Source: an uncultured Actinomycetes bacterium (GTDB lineage: Bacteria > Actinomycetota > Actinomycetes > Nanopelagicales > Nanopelagicaceae). Taken from it: a DNA stretch of 39,799 nucleotides. Location of the stretch: contig CAIUIT010000090.1 in assembly GCA_903899375.1 (NCBI GenBank), positions 1-39,799 on the forward strand. The letters are read 5' to 3'. Position 1 is the stretch's first letter, and the number at the start of each line of letters is the position of its first letter. The position numbers were made by a program, and so were the translations under genes. Below the pieces are notes generated by a model. That model had not been told where the DNA came from. It did not search any database and was given only the letters and a program-made list of their open reading frames with translations. Shown here piece by piece: positions 23,582 to 34,191 of this stretch.

Positions 23582-24742
23582 ATGTCAATCTTCCAGAAGA
23601 TCAATGGCCTGAGCACGATCTCTAAGCTCGCCATCGGCTTCATAGCTGGAGCTACCGCAATCGGTGGAGTAGCCACCGCCGCTAATAGTTTGACGTCATC
23701 AAGTGTCGTCACAGCTTGCGCCGATAACAACACAGGCGCTCTCTATGCGAGCACAACTGGAACATGTACGGGAAATCGCACCGTAGTAAGTCTGGGCAAT
23801 GGCTCATTAAAGAACATCATCAATAAAGTTGCACCTTCGGTTGTTACGGTTGATGTTCTCGACAGTACGGGTTCTGGTGATACTGGTTCCGGTGAAATTA
23901 TTAAATCAGATTCAACAGGTACGTATATTGTCACAAATAATCACGTGATCGATGCGCTTACTGTTGCCGGAAATCCTTACACACTAAACATAGATTTGAA
24001 TAATGGAACAAAGGTTCCAGCGACCCTTGTTGGCCGCGATATTTCATATGACCTTGCTGTCCTTCATGTCGCAACCCCTAATCTCCCAGTCATCGCAATG
24101 GGCGACTCTTCTACAATCTCTATTGGGGATCCCGTTATCGCTTTTGGATCACCACTCGGATTAACAGGAACTGTGACTGCAGGAATTGTTTCAGCCCTAA
24201 ACCGGCCCGTAACCACCCAGAGTTCTAACGCAACAACCCAGTCTTATGTTGATGCGATTCAAACCGATGCTGCTATCAATCCGGGTAATTCAGGCGGTCC
24301 CCTCACCGACTCCCAAGGGCGGATGATCGGTATTAATAGCGCAATTGCATCTAATGCTTCTACAGGTACAACGGCAGGTTCAATTGGGCTTGGATTTGCG
24401 ATTCCAGTGAATGAGGCACAACGCACCATCAATGAGATCATTACAAGTCCAACACATACATCAACCAGGCCAGTTCTCGGGGTCTACTTCAACCAGAACT
24501 ACACCGGGGTCGGAGCCAGCATCTCTCAACTTGTATCAGGTGGTGCAGCAGAAAAGGCTGGAATTCCAGTGGGCGCGATCATCACCAATATTGGTGGCAG
24601 TCGAATCCCAGATGCAGAAACCGCCATTGTTCGCATCCGTGCTTATGCTCCTGGAAGTACCGTCTCGATAACCGTGACCCTTCCAACCGGCGGCAGCAAG
24701 GTGGTTAGCGTTACCTTGGGATCAGCACCTTCGAATTCTTAA
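23582..24742 (+). CDS. HtrA/DegP-type membrane-anchored serine protease with PDZ domain
   Basis: This 386-residue extracytoplasmic protease has an N-terminal anchor (about 14-38), a trypsin-like domain (about 80-285) and a C-terminal PDZ domain (about 295-386). The catalytic triad is His121 (TNNHV), Asp157 (SYDLAVL) and Ser237 (NPGNSGGPL). It would act in quality control of envelope proteins. Between anchor and protease domain lies a short segment with two cysteines (46 and 62) and TGALYAS, similar to the C...TG.L.....C elements next to some actinobacterial surface proteins. ATG at 23582 is chosen because AAAGGG lies 8 nt upstream. An in-frame ATG at 23543 would add 13 charged residues before the anchor and lacks a Shine-Dalgarno. 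A -10-like TATTAT or TAGGGT lies at 23518-23530. Confidence 0.92.
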   Translation: MSIFQKINGLSTISKLAIGFIAGATAIGGVATAANSLTSSSVVTACADNNTGALYASTTGTCTGNRTVVSLGNGSLKNIINKVAPSVVTVDVLDSTGSGDTGSGEIIKSDSTGTYIVTNNHVIDALTVAGNPYTLNIDLNNGTKVPATLVGRDISYDLAVLHVATPNLPVIAMGDSSTISIGDPVIAFGSPLGLTGTVTAGIVSALNRPVTTQSSNATTQSYVDAIQTDAAINPGNSGGPLTDSQGRMIGINSAIASNASTGTTAGSIGLGFAIPVNEAQRTINEIITSPTHTSTRPVLGVYFNQNYTGVGASISQLVSGGAAEKAGIPVGAIITNIGGSRIPDAETAIVRIRAYAPGSTVSITVTLPTGGSKVVSVTLGSAPSNS

Positions 24743-24770
24743 AAGGTCAATCCGTGACAGACTAAGGGCA

Positions 24771-26525
24771 GTGAATTTACTTAACTTAGAGTCGGTCTCG
24801 AAAGCCTTCGATATCCGCCCACTTTTGGATGGCGTCTCACTCGGCGTCGCTCAAGGTGAGCGGATTGGTGTGGTTGGCCGCAACGGCGATGGTAAGAGCA
24901 CGCTCTTGAAGATAATGGCGGGCACTCTAGAACCCGATGAAGGTCGCGTCGCTAAATCCAATGCAGTTCACATCGGAATACTGAGCCAGGCCGATAACGC
25001 AGCCGCTGGAGCAACGATCCGAGAGGTCGTCCTAGGCGACTTACCGGTACATGAATGGGCTAGCAACAGTCGTATCCGTGAGGTGCTCCAAGGCCTCTTC
25101 GATGGCCATAGCGATGATCTACTCGACCGTAAATTCCACTCCCTCTCTGGCGGAGAGCGCCGCCGGGTCAACTTAGCCAAACTGCTGGTCTCAGATCTCG
25201 ATCTCATCTTGCTCGATGAACCAACAAACCATCTGGATGTTGAAGGTGTGGCTTGGCTCGCCTCACATTTAAAGTCGCGCATTGGCCTCTCGGTCGTGGT
25301 TATCACACACGATCGTTGGTTCTTGGATGAGATTTCAGATCAGATCTGGGAAGTAGTCGGGGGCAAGGTTCTGGAATACGAAGGCGGTTATTCAGCATTC
25401 GTACTCTCTAAAGCTGAACGATCTCGTCAATCTTCAGTTGAAGATAGCAAACGCAACATGCTGATTCGCAAGGAGTTGGCCTGGCTTCGACGCGGTGCAC
25501 CTGCGAGGACTTCAAAACCTAAGTTTCGTATCGATGCTGCAAATACTTTGATTGCGAACGAACCGCCACCACGAAACGAAGCAGAACTCCTCAATTTCGC
25601 CGCCAATCGTTTAGGTAATACCGTCTATGAATTGCACCAAGCCACCATTAAGGCGGGCGATTTAGAATTGCTCGAGAAGATCTATTGGAATATTGGCCCA
25701 GGCGATCGCATCGGAATTGTTGGAGTCAATGGCGCCGGCAAGACCACTCTTATGAAGGTACTAAACGGCGAAGGAAAGATATCTGCCGGCAAGCTCATTA
25801 CCGGTGTTACCGTTAAAGCTGCTTATCTCTCGCAACACCTGGAAGAACTGGATCCCACCTGGAGAGTATTAGAAGCAGTAGAAAAAGTGGCAAATCGCGT
25901 GCAGTTGGGAAATGGAAAAGAACTTTCTGCCAGCCAACTATGCGAACGCTTAGGATTTAATAAGGATCAACAGTGGACCCCGGTGGGAGAACTATCTGGC
26001 GGAGAGCGCCGCCGCTTACAACTCACGCGCCTACTCATGGATAGTCCCAATGTTCTACTGCTAGATGAACCAACCAACGATTTTGATGTCGAAACTCTCA
26101 CCGCACTCGAAGATTTATTAGATTCTTTCGGTGGCAGCCTCTTGGTTATTTCGCACGATCGTTATTTCCTCGAACGAGTATGCGACACCTTCGTTGGGTT
26201 GGTCGGTGATAAGTCTCTCCGAGATTTGCCGCGTGGGATCGATGAATATCTGGAAATGCGACGCTCTGCTTTATCTTCCTCCAATAAAGAATCCGGCGCC
26301 AAGAAAGAGTCGAGCATTCTGGAGCAGAAAGCTCTCAAGAAAGAGATCGCCCGCTTGGAAAAGCAGATGGAACGTCGCCTAGCGAGAATGAATGAGATTA
26401 CAGCTGAGCTTAATTCAGTGACCGCCGACCACAATAAATTGATAGAACTGCATACCGAACAAGAGAATTTACAGCGAGAATACGAAGAGCTCGAGATGGC
26501 TTGGTTAGAGCTGAACGTCTCTTAA
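24771..26525 (+). CDS. ABC-F family ATPase (Uup-like)
   Basis: This 584-residue soluble protein has two ABC domains and no membrane segments. Domain 1 has Walker A GRNGDGKST (36-44), LSGGERRRV and LLDEPTNHLD. Domain 2 has GVNGAGKTT, LSGGERRRL and LLDEPTNDFDVETL. The inter-domain linker contains AWLRRGAPARTSKPKFRI, characteristic of Uup. The C-terminus (about 505-584) is a coiled coil rich in Glu, Lys and Leu, also Uup-like. ABC-F proteins act on the ribosome or its assembly, and Uup is additionally linked to DNA branch processing. The start is GTG at 24771 behind a weak AAGGG. The 3' end overlaps galT by 21 nt in convergent orientation. Confidence 0.92.
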   Translation: MNLLNLESVSKAFDIRPLLDGVSLGVAQGERIGVVGRNGDGKSTLLKIMAGTLEPDEGRVAKSNAVHIGILSQADNAAAGATIREVVLGDLPVHEWASNSRIREVLQGLFDGHSDDLLDRKFHSLSGGERRRVNLAKLLVSDLDLILLDEPTNHLDVEGVAWLASHLKSRIGLSVVVITHDRWFLDEISDQIWEVVGGKVLEYEGGYSAFVLSKAERSRQSSVEDSKRNMLIRKELAWLRRGAPARTSKPKFRIDAANTLIANEPPPRNEAELLNFAANRLGNTVYELHQATIKAGDLELLEKIYWNIGPGDRIGIVGVNGAGKTTLMKVLNGEGKISAGKLITGVTVKAAYLSQHLEELDPTWRVLEAVEKVANRVQLGNGKELSASQLCERLGFNKDQQWTPVGELSGGERRRLQLTRLLMDSPNVLLLDEPTNDFDVETLTALEDLLDSFGGSLLVISHDRYFLERVCDTFVGLVGDKSLRDLPRGIDEYLEMRRSALSSSNKESGAKKESSILEQKALKKEIARLEKQMERRLARMNEITAELNSVTADHNKLIELHTEQENLQREYEELEMAWLELNVS

Positions 26526-27572
26526 TTGCGCAGCTGATTGCTCCGGCTCAAGGTCCATGATGAAAGCCCCCATAGCTGCTTCCGAGCCAGCTAAGTACTT
26601 AAGCTTTCCGGGCGCGCGTCGTATGCTCGTTATTTGCCAATGTAAACCTAATACATCACGACCGGTGCGCACCGGCGCTTGATGCCATGCTGCGATATAG
26701 GCCATGGGGATTCCAAAGACTCCATCCAGGCGCAGCAGCACCTCTTTAGCAACTTCTGGGAATGCATCTGCTACGGCATCAGTCAGCTCGGCAAGATCTG
26801 GAACGAATACCTTTGGCGCTACATGAATTTCAAATGGATAACGAGCTGCAAAAGGAACATAGGCGATCCAATGTTCATTCTGTGCAATTACACGAACTTC
26901 ATCTTTGATTTCGCGGGCAATAACACTAGTGAGTAGAGGTGTTTTTGTTTTATCGAAATGTGCTTGCGCAGCCTGTAGCATCTTGGTTGTCCGAGGAGTT
27001 ATAAATGGGTACGAGTAGATCTGCCCATGCGGATGATTGAGCGTGACTCCAACTTCCTCACCTCGGTTTTCAAAGACAAATACCTGTTCCACATATGGCA
27101 ACTGAGAGATTTCACGGGTGCGATCAATCCATGCCGATAAGACTGTGCGCATCTGCGCTAGGTCTAGGTTTCCAAAGCTGCCTTCATGCTGATCGGAAAA
27201 GACAACGACTTCGCAACGGCCGAGTGCTTGGATGGTTTCAGGAGGGAGCTGATCTGATGGCGCGGAAAAAGATGGAGAGCGGTTCTCGAAAACTACGACC
27301 TCGAAAGTGGAGTCAGCCACCTCGGTACCGAAATCACTCTTGGTTGGACAGAGTGGGCAGAACTCTTTGGGAGGCAAGAAGGCACGTGCTTGGCGGTGGG
27401 CTGCCATAGCGACCCATTCACCGGTGAGAATATCTTCGCGCATATCGCCTGGAAGGGGCCTGGGTTCAAAGGGCCGTGAATCAATTGCGGTACGGGCGAT
27501 AGATTCTCGGTCATAATAAAAAATCTGTCGACCATCAAACATTTGAAGTTCGGTGCGCTTCACAAAGGTCAT
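26505..27572 (-). CDS. galT: Galactose-1-phosphate uridylyltransferase
   Basis: This 355-residue Leloir-pathway enzyme exchanges UMP between UDP-glucose and galactose 1-phosphate. The active site NHPHGQ puts the nucleophilic His at 182 within HPH (180-182). Zinc-type cysteines CPLC are at 72-75 and VVVFENRSP precedes the catalytic region. Length fits the family. ATG at 27572 is preceded on its strand by TAAGAT ending 6 nt upstream and no Shine-Dalgarno, so the mRNA is probably leaderless. It diverges from an alpha-glucosidase with only 43 bp between the start codons. That suggests joint control of galactose- and glucose-containing oligosaccharide use. No galK or galE is visible nearby. Confidence 0.93.
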   Translation of the reverse strand: MTFVKRTELQMFDGRQIFYYDRESIARTAIDSRPFEPRPLPGDMREDILTGEWVAMAAHRQARAFLPPKEFCPLCPTKSDFGTEVADSTFEVVVFENRSPSFSAPSDQLPPETIQALGRCEVVVFSDQHEGSFGNLDLAQMRTVLSAWIDRTREISQLPYVEQVFVFENRGEEVGVTLNHPHGQIYSYPFITPRTTKMLQAAQAHFDKTKTPLLTSVIAREIKDEVRVIAQNEHWIAYVPFAARYPFEIHVAPKVFVPDLAELTDAVADAFPEVAKEVLLRLDGVFGIPMAYIAAWHQAPVRTGRDVLGLHWQITSIRRAPGKLKYLAGSEAAMGAFIMDLEPEQSAAQLRDVQL

Positions 27573-27578
27573 AGTGAG

Positions 27579-27609
27579 ATCTTAATCCATGAGCCCGTAT
27601 CGCTAGGAT
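27579..27609. promoter_or_regulatory. Divergent leaderless promoters of galT and the GH13 gene
   Basis: On the minus strand TAAGAT (27584-27579) ends 6 nt before the galT ATG at 27572. On the plus strand TAGGAT (27604-27609) ends 6 nt before the GH13 ATG at 27616. The whole divergent gap is 43 bp, too short for large operators. No obvious palindrome lies between the boxes. Confidence 0.55.
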
Positions 27610-27615
27610 TGCTAC

Positions 27616-29226
27616 ATGAATTCTCCAGTCTGGTGGCGTGATGCCGCGATCTATCAGGTGTATCCGCGTTCCTTTCGTGATAGCAATGGCGATGGCGAAG
27701 GCGATCTGCAAGGTGTGATTGCTGGATTGCCATATCTGGCAGAGCTCGGAGTGGATGCCATCTGGCTCAGTCCCTTTTATTCATCTCCCAATAAAGATGG
27801 CGGTTATGACGTCTCTAACCCCCGAGATGTGGACCCCCGCTTTGGAACGCTCGCAGATGCTAAAGAGCTGATCGATGCTTCTCACTCCCACGGGATTAAA
27901 TTCATCACCGATATTGTGCCGAACCACTTTTCAGCCGAGCACCGCTGGTTCAAAGAGGCGCTTGCCGCCCCCAAGGGTTCGATCGCCAGATCCCGTTTCC
28001 ATTTCTACGATGGTCGAGGTGAGAATGGCGAGATCCCACCCAATAACTGGATCTCAATCTTTCGGGGTCCTGCATGGACCCGAACTCCCGATGGACAGTG
28101 GTATCTCCATCTCTTTGATTCCAGCCAACCAGATCTCAACTGGAACAACCCGGATGTCGCTGCAGATTTTGAAGAGACTCTGCGCTTCTGGCTCGACCTT
28201 GGAGTAGATGGCTTTCGCATCGATGTCGCTCATGGCTCTGTAAAAGAAGATATTTTGGTTGACCATCGCGACCCAGAGCGCTTGGTTGACGCGTTGCGCT
28301 TAGATTTCTTGGAGATAAGCGAGAGTGAAAGAGCTGGATTGTTGGGCGATATTCCATTCTTTGATCGCGAAGGAGTGCACGAGATATATCGAAAGTGGCG
28401 CCGGATTCTTGATCAGTATCCAGGAGATCGAATGGCGGTAGCCGAAGCATTTGTTTATCCTTCGAGCCGAGCCGCCCGATATGTGCGAGCAGATGAACTC
28501 AATCAGGTCTTTAATTTCAATTTCATGATGCTGGGTTGGGATGCAACGGCGATGAAAGCCAGCATCGAACGTACTCTCGCAGAGCTGGTAGATGTAAAAG
28601 CGCCTGCCACTTGGGTACTTAACAACCATGACACTCCTCGCGTTGTGACCCGTATCGGTAGCGTTCGAAAAGCTCGTGCGCTCGCAATGCTGACTCATTC
28701 ATTGCCAGGCGGAATTTATATTTATCAGGGTGAAGAACTTGGACTACCGAGCGCAGATCTTCCCGATAGCGCGCGACAAGATCCAGCTTTTATTCGCAGC
28801 GGCGGTACCGACAAGGGGCGCGATGAGTGCAGGGTCCCCTTGCCTTGGGATTCCACTCAACCTAATTACGGTTATGGCACCGGTACTCCTTGGTTGCCGC
28901 AACCAACCGATTGGGCACAGTATGCAATGGACGTTGAAGCGAAAGATTCAGCTAGTAGCTGGGCTCTTTATAAGAAGAGCCTTTCGCTGCGCCACTCCCA
29001 TCCAGCACTGGGAGGAGAGGGAGTTCCAACTTGGGTCGAGGCACCAGAGGGAGTTATGCACTTTACGCGCGAACCTGGGCTAGAGGTGGTTGTAAATACA
29101 AACGAAACGACTGTAGAGATTGCGATTTCAGGAAGATCGATCTTGCTTGAATCGGCAAGCGGAAGCTCACATCGCGAGGGTCGGTTGTCTATCGCAGCCA
29201 ACACAACCGTCTGGTTACAGCGCTAG
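27616..29226 (+). CDS. GH13 alpha-glucosidase (oligo-1,6-/maltose-type)
   Basis: This 536-residue cytoplasmic enzyme has a TIM-barrel GH13 domain. It starts with WWRDAAIYQVYPRSF, the standard opening of alpha-glucosidases in subfamilies such as GH13_30. The catalytic nucleophile is Asp203 in GFRIDVAHG, the acid/base is Glu277 in AVAEAFV, and the transition-state Asp is Asp339 in NNHDTPR. It would release glucose from maltooligosaccharides, sucrose, trehalulose or isomaltose-like sugars imported by the adjacent ABC system. No signal peptide is present. The stop (29224-29226) directly abuts the stop of the convergent permease gene with no gap. Confidence 0.93.
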   Translation: MNSPVWWRDAAIYQVYPRSFRDSNGDGEGDLQGVIAGLPYLAELGVDAIWLSPFYSSPNKDGGYDVSNPRDVDPRFGTLADAKELIDASHSHGIKFITDIVPNHFSAEHRWFKEALAAPKGSIARSRFHFYDGRGENGEIPPNNWISIFRGPAWTRTPDGQWYLHLFDSSQPDLNWNNPDVAADFEETLRFWLDLGVDGFRIDVAHGSVKEDILVDHRDPERLVDALRLDFLEISESERAGLLGDIPFFDREGVHEIYRKWRRILDQYPGDRMAVAEAFVYPSSRAARYVRADELNQVFNFNFMMLGWDATAMKASIERTLAELVDVKAPATWVLNNHDTPRVVTRIGSVRKARALAMLTHSLPGGIYIYQGEELGLPSADLPDSARQDPAFIRSGGTDKGRDECRVPLPWDSTQPNYGYGTGTPWLPQPTDWAQYAMDVEAKDSASSWALYKKSLSLRHSHPALGGEGVPTWVEAPEGVMHFTREPGLEVVVNTNETTVEIAISGRSILLESASGSSHREGRLSIAANTTVWLQR

Positions 29227-30168
29227 CTACTTAACAGAACCGGCGAGCAAGCCTCTTACGAAATAACGCTGGAGTGAGAAGAAGACAACGAGCGGCACGA
29301 GAATTGTGACGAAGGCGCTGGAAGTTAATAGCTCCCAGTGACTTCCCCATGTTCCAGCAAGTCCCGCAAGCTTGTTGTTGAGTGGATCGATACCTTCAGT
29401 TCCTCCTGTGAATGTAAGCGCAACGAGAAGATCGTTCCACACCCAGAGAAATTGGAAGATCGTGAAAGCCGCAATTGCCGGAACCGAGAGTGGCAGAACT
29501 ATTCGACGAAAGATCATGAAATGGCTAGCGCCATCAACATTGGCCGCTTCCATCAGATCTCTCGGAAGTGAAGAGATGAAGTTGTGTAATAGGTAAATTG
29601 CCAAAGGTAGAGCAAACATGGTGTGAGGGACCCATATACCGAGGAACTTTCCGGCAATGTGTAGCGCCGGGACTAGGGTCACGCTACCAATGTGAACACC
29701 ACCAGTGAAGAGATTTAGGAGTGGAACTAGAGCTACCTGAATTGGAACAATCTGAAGCGCGAAGATTCCGTAGAAAACCGCATCGCTGCCACGAAACTTT
29801 ACCCACGCTAGGCAGTAAGCAGCCATTGTTGCAAGTGTGATTGGAAATATGACAGCGGGAATCGTGATAACAAAAGAGTTGATGACGTAAGGCATGATTC
29901 CATTAGGTATTCCACTTACTGTGCTTGAGCTGAAAATCGCAGAGTAATTACCCAAGGTTAGATGCGGATGTATAAATAAATTCCACCAGCCGGTGGCTGA
30001 AATATCAGATTTACGGCGGAACGATGTTGTAAATAGTCCTAGGGTAGGAATTGTCCAGAAGATGGCGATGATCCAAACCGTGATGGTTGCTCCACGGCTT
30101 CCAAATAGTTTACGGCCAGCGTTGGGCTCAGCGAGCTTTGGCGCTTTGTTACGAGTTAACAGGCTCAT
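29227..30168 (-). CDS. Sugar ABC transporter permease, MalG-like
   Basis: This 313-residue permease of the binding-protein-dependent carbohydrate importer (CUT1) family has six predicted helices. The EAA loop reads EAANVDGASHFMIFRRIVLPL, with the conserved Gly seven residues after EAA, and contacts the ATPase. The ending VRGLLAGSVKG-like tail (VRGLLAGSVK) is typical of MalG homologues. Its start overlaps the preceding permease gene by 4 nt. No ATPase gene lies in the operon, so a shared MsiK-like ATPase encoded elsewhere is likely, as is common in actinobacteria. Confidence 0.92.
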   Translation of the reverse strand: MSLLTRNKAPKLAEPNAGRKLFGSRGATITVWIIAIFWTIPTLGLFTTSFRRKSDISATGWWNLFIHPHLTLGNYSAIFSSSTVSGIPNGIMPYVINSFVITIPAVIFPITLATMAAYCLAWVKFRGSDAVFYGIFALQIVPIQVALVPLLNLFTGGVHIGSVTLVPALHIAGKFLGIWVPHTMFALPLAIYLLHNFISSLPRDLMEAANVDGASHFMIFRRIVLPLSVPAIAAFTIFQFLWVWNDLLVALTFTGGTEGIDPLNNKLAGLAGTWGSHWELLTSSAFVTILVPLVVFFSLQRYFVRGLLAGSVK

Positions 30169-31145
30169 GCGATTGTCCGCTCCCGACGTAGATTCATAAT
30201 GTTGTAGACCAGGACAGGGATAACAAGCAAGAAGAGAACGATCGCCATTGCAGCTCCACGCCCTGCGTCGTAACGGATAAAGGTCTCGGAGTACATCTCG
30301 TTTGCGAGAACCGATGTTCCAAAGTTTCCGCCGGTCGATGCCCGGACGATATCGAAGAGTTTAAGAGTTGCAACGACCATGGTGGCTAGTACAACGATGA
30401 AGGTAGAACGGACCATTGGGAAGGTGATTCCACGGAATAAGCGCCAGCCCGTTGCTCCATCGAGAGATGATGCCTCCATGATGTCTGCAGGTACATTCTT
30501 GATAGCTGCAGAGAGGATCACCATTGCAAAACCGGTCTGCGACCAGACGAAGACAACCATCAACAAGAAAGTGTTAAGTGGCTGGGTTAAGAGCCAGTTG
30601 GGTGGCTCAAAGCCCAAGTGGTGGGCGATAGATGACATCAGCCCAACCTGGGGTTGGTTTGGGTTTGCGAACTTGTAAACAAATTCCCAGACGATCGAGG
30701 CGCCAACAAAAGAGATGGCCATCGGCATAAAGATTAAGGATTTAGCTACAGACTCACGGCGCATGCGATCGAGGAGAATCGCGAGGAGCAGTCCCAGGCC
30801 GGTGGTGACGATAGGAGTAAGAAGAATCCAGAAGACGGTATTTCGGAGCACGATACGCATGCTCGGATCGGTAAATAGCCATTGATAATTGTTAAATCCA
30901 ACCCAGTGTTTAGAGGCTGAACCTTTAAAACTTAGGAGCAAGGTGCGAATGGCCGGACCAAGCAGACCAAAGAGGAGAAGGATAAGCGCCGGTCCAAGGA
31001 ATACAACAATCGCAATTGGACGCTGCTTCTTGCCATTTGCTTTACCAGCGATGAAGAAAATTACCGCAAGGACAGTAAGAAAGATCGCAATAGCTGCAAA
31101 CATTTGACCAAGCTTGGGAAGATTTTCGCTCCAGAAACTAGGCAT
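30165..31145 (-). CDS. Sugar ABC transporter permease, MalF-like
   Basis: This 326-residue CUT1 permease has an N-terminal helix pair followed by the six-helix transport core. The EAA loop (EASSLDGATGWRLFRGITFP) is clearly seen. The WLFTDP and FWILLTPIVTTGLGL segments are similar to AglF/MalF proteins of alpha-glucoside importers. ATG at 31145 lies 119 nt from the stop of the binding-protein gene. The gap holds a strong hairpin (31208-31245), which would lower read-through so that permease levels stay below binding-protein levels. ATP hydrolysis must come from an ATPase outside the window. Confidence 0.92.
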   Translation of the reverse strand: MPSFWSENLPKLGQMFAAIAIFLTVLAVIFFIAGKANGKKQRPIAIVVFLGPALILLLFGLLGPAIRTLLLSFKGSASKHWVGFNNYQWLFTDPSMRIVLRNTVFWILLTPIVTTGLGLLLAILLDRMRRESVAKSLIFMPMAISFVGASIVWEFVYKFANPNQPQVGLMSSIAHHLGFEPPNWLLTQPLNTFLLMVVFVWSQTGFAMVILSAAIKNVPADIMEASSLDGATGWRLFRGITFPMVRSTFIVVLATMVVATLKLFDIVRASTGGNFGTSVLANEMYSETFIRYDAGRGAAMAIVLFLLVIPVLVYNIMNLRRERTIA

Positions 31146-31207
31146 GGACTCTCTCTCATCTACTGAACTGAATATTAAAGTGCAAGATTAACTTGAATTA
31201 GTTACAA

Positions 31208-31245
31208 AAGTAATGGCGGGGGCTCTACGGCCCCCGCCATTACTT
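31208..31245 (-). terminator. Intercistronic hairpin between sugar-binding protein and permease genes
   Basis: A 16-bp perfect stem pairs AAGTAATGGCGGGGGC (31208-31223) with its complement at 31230-31245 around a 6-nt loop. On the minus strand it follows the binding-protein stop by 19 nt and is followed by TTGTAAC, so the T-run is only TTTT. It could act as a partial terminator or block 3' exonucleases, giving excess binding-protein mRNA, as in mal-type operons. Confidence 0.75.
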
Positions 31246-31264
31246 GGACCTGCTATTTACTTAC

Positions 31265-32617
31265 TTAATTGCTTGCTGATGGCCAAGCTGCGTCGATCTT
31301 TGCAGCAACTGTCTTCACTGGTGTTCCATTTGCGAACCAGTCGGTGAATCCAGTCCATTCAGCCCCGTTTCCGATAGCAGCTGGCATAGCGTCAGATGCG
31401 TCGAATACGAAGGTTGAATGTGAATCAGAGAGGTACTTAGCAGACAAAGCATCCAAAGGATTGGAATACGTTGCAGCAGGTACGCCACTGTTAGCGCTCA
31501 ACCAACCACCGTTGGAACCTGCAGCCTTAATGCGGCTGACTGCCCATTGTGGTGTTGAGAGGAAGGTCTGAACTTCAACAGTTGCCTTGTTTGAGTTAAA
31601 GGCGAGGTAGAACTCTCCGCCACCCTCAACAGGTGTTGTTACAGCTGGATTGATGCCTGGGAGGTAGTAAACCCATGCATCGCCAGTTGGCGAAACAACA
31701 GAACCCTTTGGCAATGAAGCAGCGATGAACGATGCCTGCTGAAGCTGCATGCAACCACCTGAAGGAATTCCGGTGACTGCATCTTGGAAGGATGTTGTAG
31801 CAATGGTCGAAACCTTGCCAACATACTTGGAGTTACCCATCCAGCCCCACACAGTGTTCATTGCGTGAATGATTGGAGCATCTGAGAAGTATGCACCCTT
31901 CTTGTGTGCGATCCAGTTGTTGTAGACAGTTGCACCGGCTTCGCGGACAACTACCTCTTCGAGCCAGTCAGTTGAAGGCCATCCGGTAGCTCCACCAGAA
32001 CCGATACCGCCGCACCATGCTGTTTGACCAGCTGCAGCCATCTTGTCTGATTGTGTAAACATATCTGCCCATGTTGTTGGGACGGTGTAGCCATACTTAG
32101 CGAATTGCTTTGGTGAATACCAAACCAATGACTTCAAGTTAGCTGAGTTAGGTGCTGCATAGAATCGTCCGCCTACAGAACCTAGATTACGCCAGCTCTT
32201 TGACCAGTAGCGGTTGATGTTGTTAACAACTGCTGAAGGGGCTGGGACAGCTTGGCCAGTTGCGACCATCTGTGCGATTAAGCCTGGCTGTGGAACGAGA
32301 GCGAGATCTGGGGCAGTGCCACCAGCGACGCGAACTGGAAGTTGGGCTTCGAATTGATCGGAACCATTCCAGTTGATCTTGATACCTGTGCAAGCGGTGA
32401 AATCAGCAGATGCTTTCGCATAACGTGTGAGCTCGTCGCCTACGACAGATGTGAATACTTCAACGGTCTTGCCCTTTTGAACGGCATAACCAGAACCAAC
32501 GTTGGCACAAGCAGCTGCTGAAGTTCCAGCATAAGCCGCAGGAGCAACGAATGTTGCAACAAGCGCAATGGTCGCTGTGGCTACGCCAGCAAGCAAACCT
32601 TTTTTGCTAATCGACAT
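31265..32617 (-). CDS. Extracellular sugar-binding protein of a CUT1 (alpha-glucoside type) importer
   Basis: This 450-residue solute-binding protein begins with a Sec signal peptide (KKGLLAGVATATIALVATFVAPAAYA, split here as KKGLLAG, AGVATATIALVA and TFVAPAAYA) cleaved after AYA. The mature part is a two-lobed ABC binding protein similar to AglE, with a GGTAPDLALVPQPG segment typical of the family. No lipobox Cys is at the cleavage site, so it is secreted or wall-retained rather than lipid-anchored. ATG at 32617 is preferred because AAGGA lies 8 nt upstream. An upstream GTG/ATG-type extension to 32659 would put extra residues before the signal peptide. The gene is followed by the hairpin and the two permeases. 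Confidence 0.9.
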   Translation of the reverse strand: MSISKKGLLAGVATATIALVATFVAPAAYAGTSAAACANVGSGYAVQKGKTVEVFTSVVGDELTRYAKASADFTACTGIKINWNGSDQFEAQLPVRVAGGTAPDLALVPQPGLIAQMVATGQAVPAPSAVVNNINRYWSKSWRNLGSVGGRFYAAPNSANLKSLVWYSPKQFAKYGYTVPTTWADMFTQSDKMAAAGQTAWCGGIGSGGATGWPSTDWLEEVVVREAGATVYNNWIAHKKGAYFSDAPIIHAMNTVWGWMGNSKYVGKVSTIATTSFQDAVTGIPSGGCMQLQQASFIAASLPKGSVVSPTGDAWVYYLPGINPAVTTPVEGGGEFYLAFNSNKATVEVQTFLSTPQWAVSRIKAAGSNGGWLSANSGVPAATYSNPLDALSAKYLSDSHSTFVFDASDAMPAAIGNGAEWTGFTDWFANGTPVKTVAAKIDAAWPSASN

Positions 32618-32781
32618 ATTTATATTCCTTAAGGGGTAATCGCAGTCCGATCTCCCCATGAAGATCGATTCCCGCGGTGTGGGTATATTGTAAGAGCGAA
32701 TACTTGAGTGGCCTAGTCAGAGGCAGGTCAAAAACGCTTAAAAGCCCTATAAATTAATAACAATTTGGTAACGGAGATACT
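32618..32781 (-). promoter_or_regulatory. Promoter and leader region of the sugar-binding protein operon
   Basis: On the minus strand a -10-like TACAAT is at 32692-32687, which would give a leader of about 65 nt. A short hairpin CGATCT/AGATCG (32648-32667) with an 8-nt loop lies in that leader. An upstream TTGACC is too far from TACAAT to be its -35. The rest is AT-rich and shows no LacI-type operator that I can recognise. Confidence 0.4.

Positions 32782-34191
<1,410 letters not shown>

Noticed and set aside
26526-26600. Terminator hairpin beyond the ABC-F stop inside galT
   Set aside because: Only short imperfect pairings such as GGCTC/GAGCC with a long loop and the TAAGTACTTA palindrome. 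Not comparable with the hairpins at the other convergent ends.
32618-32659. Upstream extension of the sugar-binding protein
   Set aside because: It would add 14 polar residues before a typical signal peptide. ATG at 32617 has AAGGA 8 nt upstream.
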